Source: Rutpela maculata
Lineage: Eukaryota; Arthropoda; Insecta; Coleoptera; Cerambycidae
Assembly: GCA_936432065.2 (NCBI GenBank)
Contig: OW386292.2
Coordinates: 99,095,829-99,159,828, forward strand
Length of the DNA: 64,000 bases
Reading direction: 5' to 3'
The first letter of the stretch is position 1, and every line of letters begins with the position of its first letter. The notes beneath the pieces were generated by a model. The model worked only from the letters and a program-made list of their open reading frames with translations. It was not told the DNA's origin and searched no databases. The translations under genes were made by a program, and so were the position numbers. Shown one piece after another: positions 31,406 to 42,394 of the stretch.

Positions 31406-31862
31406 TTTAAATTATTGTATGATTTAGAATAAAACTCGTGTACTAAGCGTCTCGCCCGTAAAAAAAGGAAGAAAAAGTTTCCTTTCCATCTTTTAAAATA
31501 TTGCACACCTAAGGCGTAGTTCTTTGGCACTCAGGAATAAATTCCGCTCGATCCAAGTGAACCAAAATTGTTTCTTTGGGATGTTCACTTCCCTAAGAGT
31601 TTTTGATCTAATTCCTGTCTAAATCGCCATGGAAAAATTATAATTAAAAGACGGAGACACAAATGAAACTTACTTTGCTTGTAAACAAGAAGACAGCGGA
31701 ACAATGTAGAAATGTTAAGACTGACGTAATACAATCAGTTTATTATAGAACTTTTAAAATTTGAAACATATGAATCCCAAAGTTAAATGTGTTATTGTTT
31801 CAGATATACTATTTGCTGCAAACTTATTACAAAGTTATGTAGAGCCAAGCTCGTAGCCTAGT
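31406..31862. other. Interval without a supported gene
   Basis: No coherent frame. A pyrimidine-poor acceptor-like TTTCAG at about 31,797-31,802 lies upstream of the next ORF. Confidence 0.2.
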
Positions 31863-32063
31863 ATGTTTGAGGATAGTGCTTCCCAACAACATGAAAGTGA
31901 AACAGTTGCAAAAAGTTCTGCTTCGAATTCTGCCAATTGGTCTAGATTAGAGAGTCTAGCTTTAATTGAAGCATATGAAGCACACAAAGAAAACTTTAAT
32001 CAAGCAAAAAAAGAGGAAAACTGTTTGAAGACATTCGTAATGTCTCGGAAAGCGACGGAATAA
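31863..32063 (+). pseudogene. Myb/SANT-like (trihelix) DNA-binding domain fragment
   Basis: ATG at 31,863; a Ser/Glu-rich start, then NWSRLESLALIEAYEAHKEN, which fits helix 1 of the Myb/SANT-like domain often found next to transposase genes (Harbinger-type MSANTD proteins) in insects. The frame departs from the family after about residue 52 and stops at 32,061-32,063, so helices 2 and 3 are missing. Probably the first exon or a truncated copy. Confidence 0.45.
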
Positions 32064-33592
32064 TATATCGAAAGAGGAACAATAAAAAAAATCCTCCGTC
32101 AATTATTTACTAAGATACACTGTTGCCCTTATGCACTTTTAAATAAACAAATAATTATTTTGGCCTCCAACATGACCGAGAATGATAATTGATAATACAT
32201 GCAATAAGTAAAATATATTTCGTACTTTATATTCTGAAGTAGCGTGAGGTTTAAGTGGAGTATTTATACGTATTTTTAAAGTTAAATAATTTTTTACGTA
32301 GATTCTGATTTTTATATTAAATTTTAAACTTTTTAAATATATTTTTTTGTCATTCAAGAAAAATAAATTAATATTTCAAAGAAATAGATCAAATAATACT
32401 CCTCTGACTATTTTCAGAATTTGACAACATAATTTTTCTTAAAATTTCTCGTGTTATAATAGTTTGTAGCTGTAAAATAAGGAAATCTATAACATTTAAA
32501 GCTTAATGCACGTTTGTCTGAAAATAAAAACTAACTTTCCGATGAGCTAGACCGTTGAATTTTAGTACACTTATAGATTTAACTCTCAAAACGACGGAAA
32601 AAAACTCTTAAAATGTTAACCAGGGATGAGACGCAGGGGTTGAAAGATATTGCTTTCGAATTCCGAGAAAAGCCGGGCTAATCAGCTAGTAGGTAACAGA
32701 TATTTTTGTCATGAATAACGTACTACACTGTTTCATATTATAATATTTGGAAATTTGGAATTAAGTGATTATAAATAAATTGATATTTTTATTTTATGAA
32801 ATGGTACCTAGTACCTATATAGTGTAGTTGTGTATAATTGTGTATTAATTGCGGAAAGTAGGTTCTCCACATGAGCATAAAAATTGTTATAAGCTATGCG
32901 AAATTGGAGAAGGTACTTTTTGCTCATCATACACACATGATTTTTTCAACAACATGGGTGTTTTTGTAAGACAGTACAACTTAAAATACACAAATTATTA
33001 ATTCTCAAATATCATCATGACATTATCATAATTTGACAAACCTAAAATTTGTCGAGAATGACTACTTCTGCGCATTACCGATAGTAACTGACGTCTATTA
33101 TTGATAGTTTGACTAATTTTAAAGCATGTACAAAAATAATATTTAGCAAACTAAAAACGTACTCTTTGCCTGTTCACTAAACTTTTTATATAATTATTAC
33201 TCATTCTATAGGATACTCTTCGCAGTTTTTTGAGCATAATGTTAGTTTCAGACATTTTTAATTTTTATAGTACGCACTTGGTAAAAGACTCAGTGTAAAA
33301 TAAAATAAAAATAAAAAAACCGTACCAAACCCCATTTGGATTCCGAGTCAAAAGCGTAAGAATACACCACCACATTACACGTAAAAAAAATGTAAATTTT
33401 TACACTATAAGAAACGAGCTAAAATCATATTTCCACTTTGTATATTACATTATGAAATGTATATTTGTAAAATATGTAAATATTTAGATATTAAAATGAA
33501 ATATCATTCCTCCAGATTTCTATTCAATTAAAAAAACATAAAAATCGAAAAAAATTTGTTTCAAATTTAAATCATTAATAACATTTTCATTT
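32064..33592. other. AT-rich interval, no gene or structured repeat recognised
   Basis: Over 1.5 kb of low-complexity AT-rich DNA with no coherent frame on either strand. The minus-strand ORF at 32,139 is Lys/Ile-rich noise. Confidence 0.35.
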
Positions 33593-33716
33593 ACCGATCG
33601 ATTTTGTTCAAAAACAATAGCTAACACTAACTTACTGTCCAAATTTCAACACAATCGGATTTTTCTTTCTTGAGTTATCGTGCTTACAAGAAACGTGACG
33701 GACGGACGGACATTTT
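33593..33716. repeat. Interspersed repeat 3' module ending in (GGAC)n
   Basis: CCAAATTTCAACACAATCGG followed after about 40 bp by GAAACGTGACGGACGGACGG. The same architecture (CAAATTTCA...AATCGG, then a CGTG and an ACGGACGG or ACAGACAG run) occurs at 38,045-38,290, 38,676-38,740 and 45,361-45,530. Non-coding. Confidence 0.5.
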
Positions 33717-33758
33717 GAAAGTTGTTCAGAATTCGTTCACTAACACAATGATAAATCC

Positions 33759-34158
33759 TGTAGCGTGTTGAGCTGGGACCTCTCGAGTCGTTAGTCATTC
33801 CCCGACGCCGTTTCGCCGCCAAAACCAGAGCGAATGAGCCTGACCTGGAGACCTCTTACAGCATGTTGAGCTGGGAAACTTCTTGAGTCGACGATATTCA
33901 CCCGGCGCCCGATGCCACTCCAGTAGCAACAACAAACGTCGCATTGCAATCGTTACACTCTCTCACTCTCTCTGATAATAGAAAATGTCGTCCTAAGAAC
34001 CGTAAAAGATACGGATATATAACCTGTACCTGTATGTTATGTAACACTGCCTGTTTGAAGAAGTAAATAAATTGTTTATATTTTTATTGGGCTGTCTTAT
34101 TAACTAATCTGGACCCTGATTAATCTCCGAACCAGCTACCCGACAACAAACCGTTACA
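33759..34158 (+). repeat. Solo LTR, about 400 bp, TGTA...TTACA
   Basis: Candidate LTR beginning TGTAGCGTGTTGAGCTGGGA at 33,759 and ending CCGTTACA at 34,158, with TGTA/TACA terminal inverted bases, an AATAAA near 34,066 and a downstream primer-binding site at once after it. Internally GTTGAGCTGGGA recurs at 33,765 and 33,859. No gag or pol follows and no second LTR was found, so only the 5' end of the element remains, or the rest was lost. Confidence 0.55.
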
Positions 34159-34208
34159 TAATTTGGCGCCCGAGCAGTTCGTTAGATAATTTGGCGCCCG
34201 AGCAGATT
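34159..34208 (+). promoter_or_regulatory. Tandemly duplicated retroelement primer-binding site
   Basis: TTTGGCGCCCGAGCAG occurs twice, at 34,162-34,177 and 34,190-34,205, inside a 28-bp tandem duplication. The TGGCGCCCGA core resembles the tRNA-Lys-type primer-binding site of retroviruses and LTR retrotransposons, and it directly follows the LTR end. Having two is unusual. Confidence 0.6.
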
Positions 34209-34722
34209 TCAAGAAACCGTTAAAAAACTTTTAGTTGTAGCTCTTACAGTTTCCGAGAAAAAGTACAGAACTGTCTTATGTGGGCCATCCTTGTATAAGT
34301 TATATACAGATTTGGCATGTAGTTTTATATATGGGTTCTGAGGTAAACGAGAGCAAGAAAGAAAACAGAGAATTAGTAAAAGAAAGACGTATCTACTTCC
34401 ACTATAATGTGCACGCGGTTAGAAGCGACAGGTACTGATTTTTCAAGAAAAACTCATTCTTTATAAAAAATTATAAAGTTATAATTTAACATGGGATTTG
34501 CTTTGAAGTAACAGGAGAACAGGATGTTACGGTGATATAGATGCTCATTCGGGAAAATTAAATCACAAAAATCTGCTTAAAATACTTTGTCGTTTGATAA
34601 AACTGTATGTTTTTTGTAGATAGTGTTAATGAATGTGTAGAGTTTATCATCTTGTTTTCCCTGTGCAGGATTCCTTAAGAGAGAAAAGGATTGATATTGA
34701 AGGATGTTTGTTGTGGTGGGAT

Positions 34723-35806
34723 ATGCTAACCGTGGAACAACGAATTTACTTGGTCAAATGCTGTGGAATCGGAAATGTTTCTTATAAATAGGCAATAGAA
34801 GTTTAAAATGAGAAGTATCCAGATATTAAAGTGACTTGCGAAGCAGTACGGCAGTAAGTAATTTAACTTATAAATTTGATTCCATTGGGGATGTAAAAAA
34901 TATCGAAAGAACCAAAGAACAATGCTACCCTTATAGATTTAGATTCTGTACAAGAACACCCAAGATGTTCGTTAATAAAAGATCAATTTTAGGTAGTAGC
35001 AAATTTCATATTCAGAGGATTTTAGTCGGTAACAAATTTCATTCATTCACATTCTTCACAAACCTCAAATTGGAGAAGATGCTCGTCGTTTAGACTTTTG
35101 TTTAACTATGGGTGAGAAAATTTTTCATCGAAACATTTTATTTACGGACGAACCTACTTTCACTACTAATGGGGTAGTTTCGTCTCAGAATTGTAGGTAC
35201 TGGACTCAGGAAAATCCTAATTTCTGAATTAGCACTAATAGTCAAAAGTTTAAAAAAGTAAATATTTGGTGCTACAAAATGTATCACAGAATAAGCGGTC
35301 CTTATTTTATGGATGGAAAATTGCATCAAAATACTTATTTAAAAATTTTCAATAATTTTGTTCCTGGCGAACTGGACAATGAAAATTTATAATATAGAAG
35401 AAAAATAAATTTTCAGCAAGATAGATGCCCAGTAATTCTACAATTCTAGTTAGACAATCATTTCGACGACAGGTGTATTGGCCGCCATGGCTAAACAGCA
35501 TGGCCAGTCCGTTCGCCAGATCTAACCCCGTTGGATTACTTCTTATGGGAGTATTTAAAGCAAAAGTATATGCAAACGATTTCGAACACGACGTACATTA
35601 ATCAAAGAAGAAATTGTGGATGCTGTTGCAACCATAAAGGAAGATGTGATCTCATTCTGTCTGAAGAATTTAGAAAACGATTAGAAAAATGTGTACTAGT
35701 AGGAGGTCTACACTACATGTGGAATAGTTTTCAACTTGGTTCAATAAAATGTTATTTTCTTTTTAAATTGCTATTTCCTTATTTTGCAACTATACTCCAT
35801 ATTTAA
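34723..35806 (+). pseudogene. Mariner-related transposase with DUF4817-type HTH, decayed
   Basis: ATG at 34,723 opens MLTVEQRIYLVKC, the start of the DUF4817 helix-turn-helix. Fragments follow: ILGSSKFHIQRIL near 34,990, RRLDFCLTMGEKIF near 35,075, ILFTDEPTF with the first catalytic Asp near 35,147. NFQQDRCP with the second follows near 35,410, and SPDLTPLDYFLWEYLK with the third acidic region near 35,515-35,560. The rest of the C-terminus runs to 35,806. There are several stops (for example near 34,780, 35,225 and 35,390) and frame changes. Tc1/mariner DD(x)D/E proteins of this type are abundant in beetles, ants and hemipterans. ATTACCCTGTATA near 35,901 may be part of a terminal repeat but no partner was found. 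Confidence 0.75.
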
Positions 35807-35829
35807 GTTTTTCTTCATAATTGAAAAAC

Positions 35830-36599
35830 ATTGTTAAATAAAATTTTCAATGAAAATGTAAAAAAAGGGTTAAAGTCGATTTAATGTTTTCTAATTTCTA
35901 GATTACCCTGTATAATTTATCTTAAGTTTGACATCTGTTTATAACTTCCTAAGACAAGTAAAACTTTTTATAAAGAATGCCTTTTTCCCGGCAAATCAAA
36001 AATAAGAGTGCGATACCTCATCCGGAGACACACTGTATAATCCGTAAATATTTTATTATCAGGCAAAGATCATAGATGCTTCTGTTAGTGTGAACTGTAC
36101 TATCATTGTGACGGAGTGTAATTCAACATGAAGTGTGGAAAAGTCTTAACACATTTCCATTTGCCACATTAACTATCAAGAATAGTACACCATAAAGGAT
36201 AGTTTATTCCCATAAGACTGTATGTTGGCTCTCCGATCGGCTTGCGATCTAGTTGGTGACGTCACCGTCTGGCGTACCAGCTTTGTTTATGCTTGATTAT
36301 ACGTGTGTTTAGCCGTGTTTTATATCTTTTAAAGACAAAATGAACTCTACTTTGTGGTTCTGCATGCGCTTACTGTGTTTTAAAACTAATTTTAAGTGTT
36401 CTTTGTTTTAAGTAGACCGAGAAGTAGACTATAAAATAAATAATAGACTTTAAAACAAGTAACTAAAATAAATCAACTGTACGTTTGTGTTTAGTTAGGT
36501 ATTTTCTGCTGTTTATTGTAAGTTATTTTATTTTGCCTTAAACTTCATGGATATGTGTATAAAACTAATTTATTATTTCAGAGACTCTAGATTAAAATT
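35830..36599. other. Interval upstream of the P element, with one CRE-like palindrome
   Basis: No gene. GGTGACGTCACC at 36,255-36,266 is a perfect 12-bp palindrome containing the CRE core TGACGTCA. It lies about 335 bp before the THAP start codon, where a promoter would be expected, but no function can be shown. TGACGTCA occurs again near 38,000. Confidence 0.35.
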
Positions 36600-37956
36600 A
36601 TGCCTGACTGTAGATGTGCGATTTATGACTGCAATAATAGGAGTGTGGTTACAAAAGGCGGCAATACAAAAATTGTTTATCATTCTTTCCCAAAAGAAAA
36701 GATTTTGTTTCTAAGACTATGCTTAAAGAATGGATTAATTGCTGTAAACGTGCAGATAAATTTAATCCCAGTTCAAGTGTGATTTGTTCTGTTCATTTTA
36801 CACAAAATGATTATGAAAGGGATCTACAAAATGAACTGTTAGGTAAGATGATAAATTTTAAATACTTACCTAACAAAAGTTATAGTTGGTGTTTATTTAG
36901 GTACAAATAATTTTAATTTATAGGTTTGCCTTTAAAGAAAATTTTAAAGAAAACTGCTGTTCCCACATTAAATATACCTGGAAAAACGAAAAAGGTGGAT
37001 GTCATCTCAGGTAGACAAGATAGGCATACCCAGAAGGAAAGAAGAGATTTAGTACAATCCATATTAAAGGAAACAAGTTCTAAAAATGACCTTTGCGAGA
37101 AACCTACTCTGCCGGAGGCTCCAGAGTGTGAACCACAACCTTCTACTTCTGACTCGATGTCTACTTGTTCACTTGAATCTATTGAAAAAAAAGTATAATG
37201 ATCTTTTAAAAAATTATGATGATATTTTAAAAAACTATGATGATTTAAAAACTAAACATTCTGGTTTAAAACAGCATTGTCAAAAAAAATTAAATCGTTA
37301 AATGCTCAGGTAAAGTACTACAAAACAAAATGTAAGAGTAATTTATACACTCCAAAACAAACAAATAAAGCAGCTGAAAGCTTGTTGAAAATGATTCTGA
37401 CAAGTAATCAAATTGCTTTACTTTAAAAAAAGAAAAAGGTTGTCCGATGGACCAAAGAAGAAATTGCGATTGCTTTTACGGTGCAGTATTATAGCAAAAA
37501 ATGTTATTTATATCTAAAAAAAAACTACACTATCCATTACCTTCTCTATCTTCGTTGAGAAGGTGGGCATGTAATTTAAATGTGGGCCAGGGCATTCTAT
37601 CTGATGTAATTATGATGTTAAAGTTGTCTGGAGAAACATTTACAGTACTGGAGAAAACAGTAGTACTTTCATTTGATGAAATAAAAGTGAAAAAAGCTGA
37701 GGAATATGACGTTGCTAAAATATTAGGTCCATACAGTCAAATGTAAGTTATGATGGTCCGCAGCCTTTTTTCAAATTGGAGGCAACCAATTTACAACGAC
37801 TTCGACCAAAAAGTGACCAAGGATATTATCTTTGAGGTCATATCAAAATTGCATAATATTGAGTATAATGTTGTAGCGTGCGTCTCTGATTGTGGTGGAG
37901 GTAATGAAGGAACCCTTTCATTTGTTACCCATATCATGGGGGTGAATAAAAAATAA
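36600..37956 (+). pseudogene. P-element (THAP-domain) transposase, 3' truncated
   Basis: ATG at 36,600 begins a THAP zinc finger: CRCAIYDCNN, then after a frameshift near 36,710 KEWINCCKR...VICSVHF, supplying the C2CH ligands. An 81-nt intron (36,843-36,923, GTAAGA...TATAG) joins codons exactly to GLPLKKILKKTAVPTLN. A coiled-coil stretch with repeated KNYDD (37,200-37,290) follows a one-base slip in an A run. The catalytic region has VVLSFDEIKV near 37,660 (catalytic Asp) and VACVSDCGGGN near 37,875. TAA at 37,744-37,746 sits where family members have Gln. After 37,956 homology ends: the rest of the insertion and catalytic domains are missing. Closest known relatives are THAP9 and P elements. 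Confidence 0.8.
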
Positions 37957-37969
37957 CTGGTTCGCCATC

Positions 37970-38385
37970 TTTGGGAGTCCGCCATATTGGATTTGGAATG
38001 ACGTCACTTAGCTAACCATGCATTGTCATCCAAACTAAACGTGTATGCAAAATTTCAGCTCAATCGGTTGGGATAACTATTTTAAAATTCAGTTGCAAGA
38101 TTTGACCCATAAGAACAAGGCAAGTTAAATAAAAGCGTGTAATCAAGATGGCGACCAAACATCAAAATCTAATATGGAAAAAACCTTCTCGACAAAATAC
38201 TCTTTCAAATAAAAAAAAGTGCATCAAAATCGGATCACCCGTTGAAGAGATATGAAGCCTCAAACAGAGACATACAAACATACGCGTCAAACTTATTGGC
38301 TCGGGGGTTAAAAACCCCATTAAACGATACCCCACATCGGTAGTGGGGTGGGGGTGGTGACAGAGAGGTGGTAGTGGGAGTGGAT
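37970..38385. repeat. Interspersed non-coding repeat with G-rich tract
   Basis: Contains CAAAATTTCAGCTCAATCGG near 38,047, a further AAAATCGGATCACC near 38,227 and a G-rich run GGGGTGGGGGTGGTGACAG near 38,343. No coding potential; the neighbouring repeat at 38,386 has a similar G-rich phrase. Confidence 0.4.
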
Positions 38386-38865
38386 GAAGTAAAAAAATAT
38401 TTTGAGGTTTCTGGTTCTTGTACATACCTACACTAAATCACAATTTTTTTTCATCCCCTTTAATAAGGGGGTGGGGGTGGTAATGGGGGTGGCTAATGCC
38501 AAATTTTTTTTTGAGACCTTAGCTTCCCTTGTATATACTAATACCAATGTTATGGACTCTTACCTGCTTTATTTACCCATTTACCCCAAATTTACCCCAA
38601 TTTACCCGCCAATCCTTCGTCAGAACAACATGAAAATATAATCTAGTTCCAGATCTCGTTAAAGTACATATGTGTACCAAATTTCAAGTCAATATCTTGG
38701 TTCCAGAGTAAACGTGCGCACAAAAAAGTTACAGACAGACAAACAGAAATTTTTTCCGCTCAAACTTCAAATCTCGACGTTTCATGACATTTTAAGCCTA
38801 TTTGAACAATAAAAATTTAAAAAAAATTTTTTGTCGTTACTATACTTCCACTGGATGTGGAAGTA
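38386..38865. repeat. Interspersed repeat with terminal hairpin, copy 1
   Basis: This 480-bp block matches 45,084-45,643 from GAAGTAAAAAAATATTTTGA to its end, through GGGGGTGGTAATGGGGGTGG, ACCAAATTTCAAGTC, a short ACAGACAGAC run and the terminal hairpin ACTTCCAC-TGGAT-GTGGAAGT (38,844-38,864). Similarity stops abruptly on both sides in both copies, so it is a mobile repeat. It resembles non-autonomous elements with a 3' hairpin but lacks the other hallmarks needed to call it a Helitron. Confidence 0.65.
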
Positions 38866-39059
38866 AAAGTGCTAAATGAGCCCATTGTTCAAAGTTTTGT
38901 CCATTTTGGTTCACATACTATATTGTCGCCAATGTCCTTATCTAAGGTTCGGCAGTTAATAGCACCACAACTAGCGTAAATCCCATAAATCAAGTTTACC
39001 ATATCGTCTACAGGTTCTTTATATACTATACTCTTTATATACTAACTTTATATACTATA

Positions 39060-39745
39060 CTTTATAGAAAAAAATCTAGTGGGGTCAAATCCGGTGACCG
39101 AGTTGGCTATTTAATAGGCTCATTTGTACCTATCCGAGAATTCGGAGAAATATTAATTAAAGAATTCGTAACAATTCATGCATTATGAGGTGGAACTTCA
39201 TCTTACTGAAACCACTTGTTCTGCAGAATGTTCAGTGGAGCATCGTTGAGTTATGCCCGGGAGAACGTTCCGGAGAAAATTTAGGTACCTTCGCCCATTC
39301 AAAATACCCTCGCAGTAGTACGATCATTTTATAACTTCGTTTAATATGTCACAACACACATTTACAACAAATATTGTTTGATTTCTGGTTGCTCTCATGC
39401 ATCTTGTGTTGGTTGGACCTGTAGCGGCAATTATGCTTACTTACAAGACCCCTAATACGAAAGCAACTTTCAGTGCTCACTACTAAAAATTTTGAAAGAA
39501 AATTGATCCTCCATTCATAGTCACCAAGACATAAATGAGGAGCCAGATTAATTTGATTCATCATTAAGAATTCTTTGACAAGAAGAAAGTGAAATTCCAA
39601 CTTCCTTTTGAATTCCCAGTAAAGATATTTGTGGATTATCATTAACTTTTCGCAAGACTTCTGCAATACTTTGATCATTTTGTATAACATTATCTATGTC
39701 ACAAATAATTGCGTACGAGTGGTACCTCATAACCCTTTCGTAGAT
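39060..39745 (-). pseudogene. Second mariner/DUF4817-type transposase remnant (minus strand)
   Basis: Read on the minus strand from about 39,740, DIDNVIQNDQSIAEVLRKV and DNPQISLLGIQKEVGISLSS (39,550-39,700) match the linker HTH of the DUF4817-mariner family. TESCFRIRGLVSKHN (near 39,460) corresponds to the first catalytic block (Asp lost). Heavily decayed frames to about 39,060 retain the position of the SPDLTPLDFFL block. The family matches the plus-strand copy at 34.7-35.8 kb but they are too diverged to be one insertion. Confidence 0.5.
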
Positions 39746-39989
39746 TTCAAATATTATCTTTGGTTCGGAAGATACTAATCTGTGTGTACTTTTAGGAAAA
39801 AACCCTGTAGATTAGAATCTCGAAGCTGTTTACCGCATGTATTAGAATATCACGATGTAAATGTGCGGGATGACCTCATGCAGAACCGAAACTGCTGCTT
39901 TAAAGTGAATGAAACGTAATACAACGTCATGTTTCATTTTATCGAAACAGCGTTCAAAACAATAAAAAATTAATAAAAAGAAATCAGGA

Positions 39990-40454
39990 GCAAAAAAAAA
40001 CAAATAACAATATAGATTCACAATATACAGACGATATTGTGAATGTTGTTAACATCAATAATTTATGTGTAGGAATAACAGGTTCTATAGACAAACTAAG
40101 TAATCCAGGTTGTAAAAAGGGTCCAGGACCGGATGACATATCAGCTTATTTTCTAAAGTCCTGCGCTTTTGCAGTGTCAAGACCTATGTGGCTTCTATTT
40201 AATAAATCATTATCAGAGGGAGCATTTCTAACTACTTGGAAAAAATCTTATATTGTTTTTATCTATAAAAAGTCCGGTGATAAAGGATTGGTTATTAACT
40301 ATCGACCCATTACTAGAATTTCGCACATACCAAAAATTTTTCAATCGCTGGTAAACGACTTCCTAACTTCTAAACTGAAAAACTGTATTAATAGTAAACA
40401 ACACGGATTCTTTCAAGGCAGATCTATAACATTAAACTTGTAAATATATGAAGA
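39990..40454 (+). pseudogene. Jockey/CR1-like reverse transcriptase, upstream half
   Basis: ORF 40,039-40,443 has the RT palm beginning: KKGPGPDDISAYFLKSC near 40,110, WKKSYIVFIYKKSGDK near 40,240, NYRPITRIS near 40,295 and QHGFFQGRSITLNL near 40,399. It then meets a stop and, at 40,455, the LTR of a retrovirus-like element. The downstream half continues after the element at 55,499. The 5' part of this non-LTR element is not visible upstream. Confidence 0.7.
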
Positions 40455-40861
40455 TTTTATCGTCAAATCTTAATCATAATAATATTAAGATTTAACCTTG
40501 ACTTAATTATTCAGCATTCATTAAGATAAGAAGTTCTTTATGTTCATTATGCATTATCCATTCATAAAGCAAAGACGCTTACTAAGCTCCATCAGTATAA
40601 AAACTGCAAACTATGTAACCTTCAAAATTAAATACCTCTTTGTTAGAAAAAGTAATAAGTAGGGCTAATACTGTATCGAGCCAACATTCTAATTTAGATT
40701 CTAATTCTAATTAAATCATTCCTAACTATACATTCTAATTTCTTATTATAACTCTACGACATTATTGTAATTGTAACTCAACACTGTACAAAATGTAAAA
40801 ACTTCGAACAAAATAAAAAATCAGTTTTAAATAAATCACCGTTCTTGTTACGACTATAACC
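40455..40861 (+). repeat. 5' LTR of the errantivirus-like element
   Basis: Aligns along its length with 55,104-55,498, for example TTATGTTCATTATGCATTAT near 40,539 and ATAAGTAGGGCTA near 40,655. The first ten bases are altered relative to the 3' LTR (which starts TGTTATATCC), and it ends CTATAAC(C). AATAAAAAATCA near 40,811 is the likely polyadenylation region. Divergence between the two LTRs of several percent indicates an old insertion. Confidence 0.85.
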
Positions 40862-40863
40862 AG

Positions 40864-40880
40864 TGGTGCAGTCGTCCAGA
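40864..40880 (+). promoter_or_regulatory. Primer-binding site
   Basis: GTGGTGCAGTCGTCCAG directly after the 5' LTR resembles the TGGCGCAGTCG-type primer-binding site of gypsy-like errantiviruses, with one change (C to T). Confidence 0.6.
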
Positions 40881-41280
40881 TTTTTTGACAAAGTAGGCGA
40901 GAACAAGCGACCCTCTTTGGTGGATTTCAATCCTTTGCGAAAAAAGAACCGAAAATCCCGAAGAACAAGAAGAAAATCAATCAAAGAAGAAAAATCAATC
41001 CCAAACAACTAGGCAATCCAAGGCAAAAAAACGGTACGAGTGGAAGGAAGATCCAATCACCCACCTGGCAAAGTGCTCCTGGAATCCTGTTGTGAACGAG
41101 AAAAATCAACCCCAATCACTGGTACACACATCCCGCAACAACCGAAAAGCAATTCAACAAACACAACTCATCCCCATTCACATGCAACTTTACCTCAAGA
41201 CAACACTCTTGTAAGTACAAAGTTTTTTCATTGAAAAAGTAGGATTGTATTTTGTGTTCTCTTAAAAAAAACAATCGAAA

Positions 41281-42314
41281 ATGAGTAGAGAAAATTTAAA
41301 TGAAAATGAAGTTGAAAATGAAATTGAAAACGAGTCGACGAATTACCCTCATTCAAGTTAAACAAATTATTTTCATTAATCGCAGAATACGATGGAGACC
41401 AAATACTCCTTGAATCATTTTTAAGTTCATGTCAAGCCGCGTTACACATTTCAAATGTTGAACAAAAAGTATTAGTAATCATTCACATTAAAAACAAACT
41501 CAGAGGCAAAGCTTCACAACCTGTAAACTCAAAATTTACGAATGATTGGACTGAAATAAAAAACTTATTGATATCAAACTTTGGTGAAACAAGAAATCTT
41601 CCCAGTTTAATACATGATTTGCAATACATGAAACAAGGTAAAGATTCTGCTCTCATTTTTGTCCACAAAATTCAGACTCACAACGCAAAATTGCACTCAG
41701 CAATAAACAGACAAAAATTAAAAGAAAACGAAAAGAAATCTTAAACCACGTTAATTGACAACATGTGTCTCGGTACATTATTAACTGGTTTAGACTCAAA
41801 ATTAGGTGCAATAATAAGGGCCTCAAACCCTGAAACAATTTTAGATGCAGCACAAAGAATACGCCGAGAAAATCAGTTAGGTTACCTAGAAAACCAACGA
41901 CAAAATTTAAAACCAAATTTTACAAACAGACCACCACAGTTTCAAACAAATCAGTCACAAAACAATAATCAAAAATTTTGTAACTATTGCAAAAAAACAG
42001 GTTATTTAATAACCGAATGCAGAAAAAGAAATTTCAACAACAGTCAGACACAATTCAACTCGAATCAAACATTTTCAAATCAACAAAATTTTCAAAGATT
42101 TCCACAACAAAACAATTCATTTCAAAGATTTTCAAATCATCAACCAAGCACATCTTTTCAGAATTCAAACTTTCAACAAAATCAGAGACCTTCAGTAATT
42201 CAAAGAAATCCAAATTTCCAAAGACCTAACACAAACAACACACATTCAAATCAAAATCAAACCCAAAATTTTCAAAGACAAACACATCATTTAAACAAGC
42301 AAATGAGCGAATAA
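41281..42314 (+). pseudogene. gag remnant
   Basis: ATG at 41,281 begins a Glu/Asn-rich leader; a frame change near 41,350 leads into a capsid-like helical region (LINFG-type segments about 41,400-41,700), another stop near 41,742 and a further frame 41,763-42,314. The last frame includes a degenerate zinc knuckle at about 41,978-42,025 (C-x2-C spacing present, the His replaced by Tyr) and a long Gln/Asn/Phe-rich tail. Gag would form the virus-like particle and bind RNA. Three or more disruptions make it inactive. Confidence 0.7.
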
Positions 42315-42394
42315 ATGACTGGAACTTTTGCTCATTCCCCTCAAGAACAACAACAACAACAAATAGACCAACTTTCACACCGTATACAAAACTT

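Noticed and set aside
36255..36266. CRE palindrome as promoter of the P-element gene
   Set aside because: A single TGACGTCA with no TATA or initiator nearby; recorded as a motif only.
38386..38865. Calling the hairpin repeat a Helitron
   Set aside because: One copy has CTAA several bases after the hairpin but the other does not, and no 5' TC end or insertion between A and T was demonstrated.
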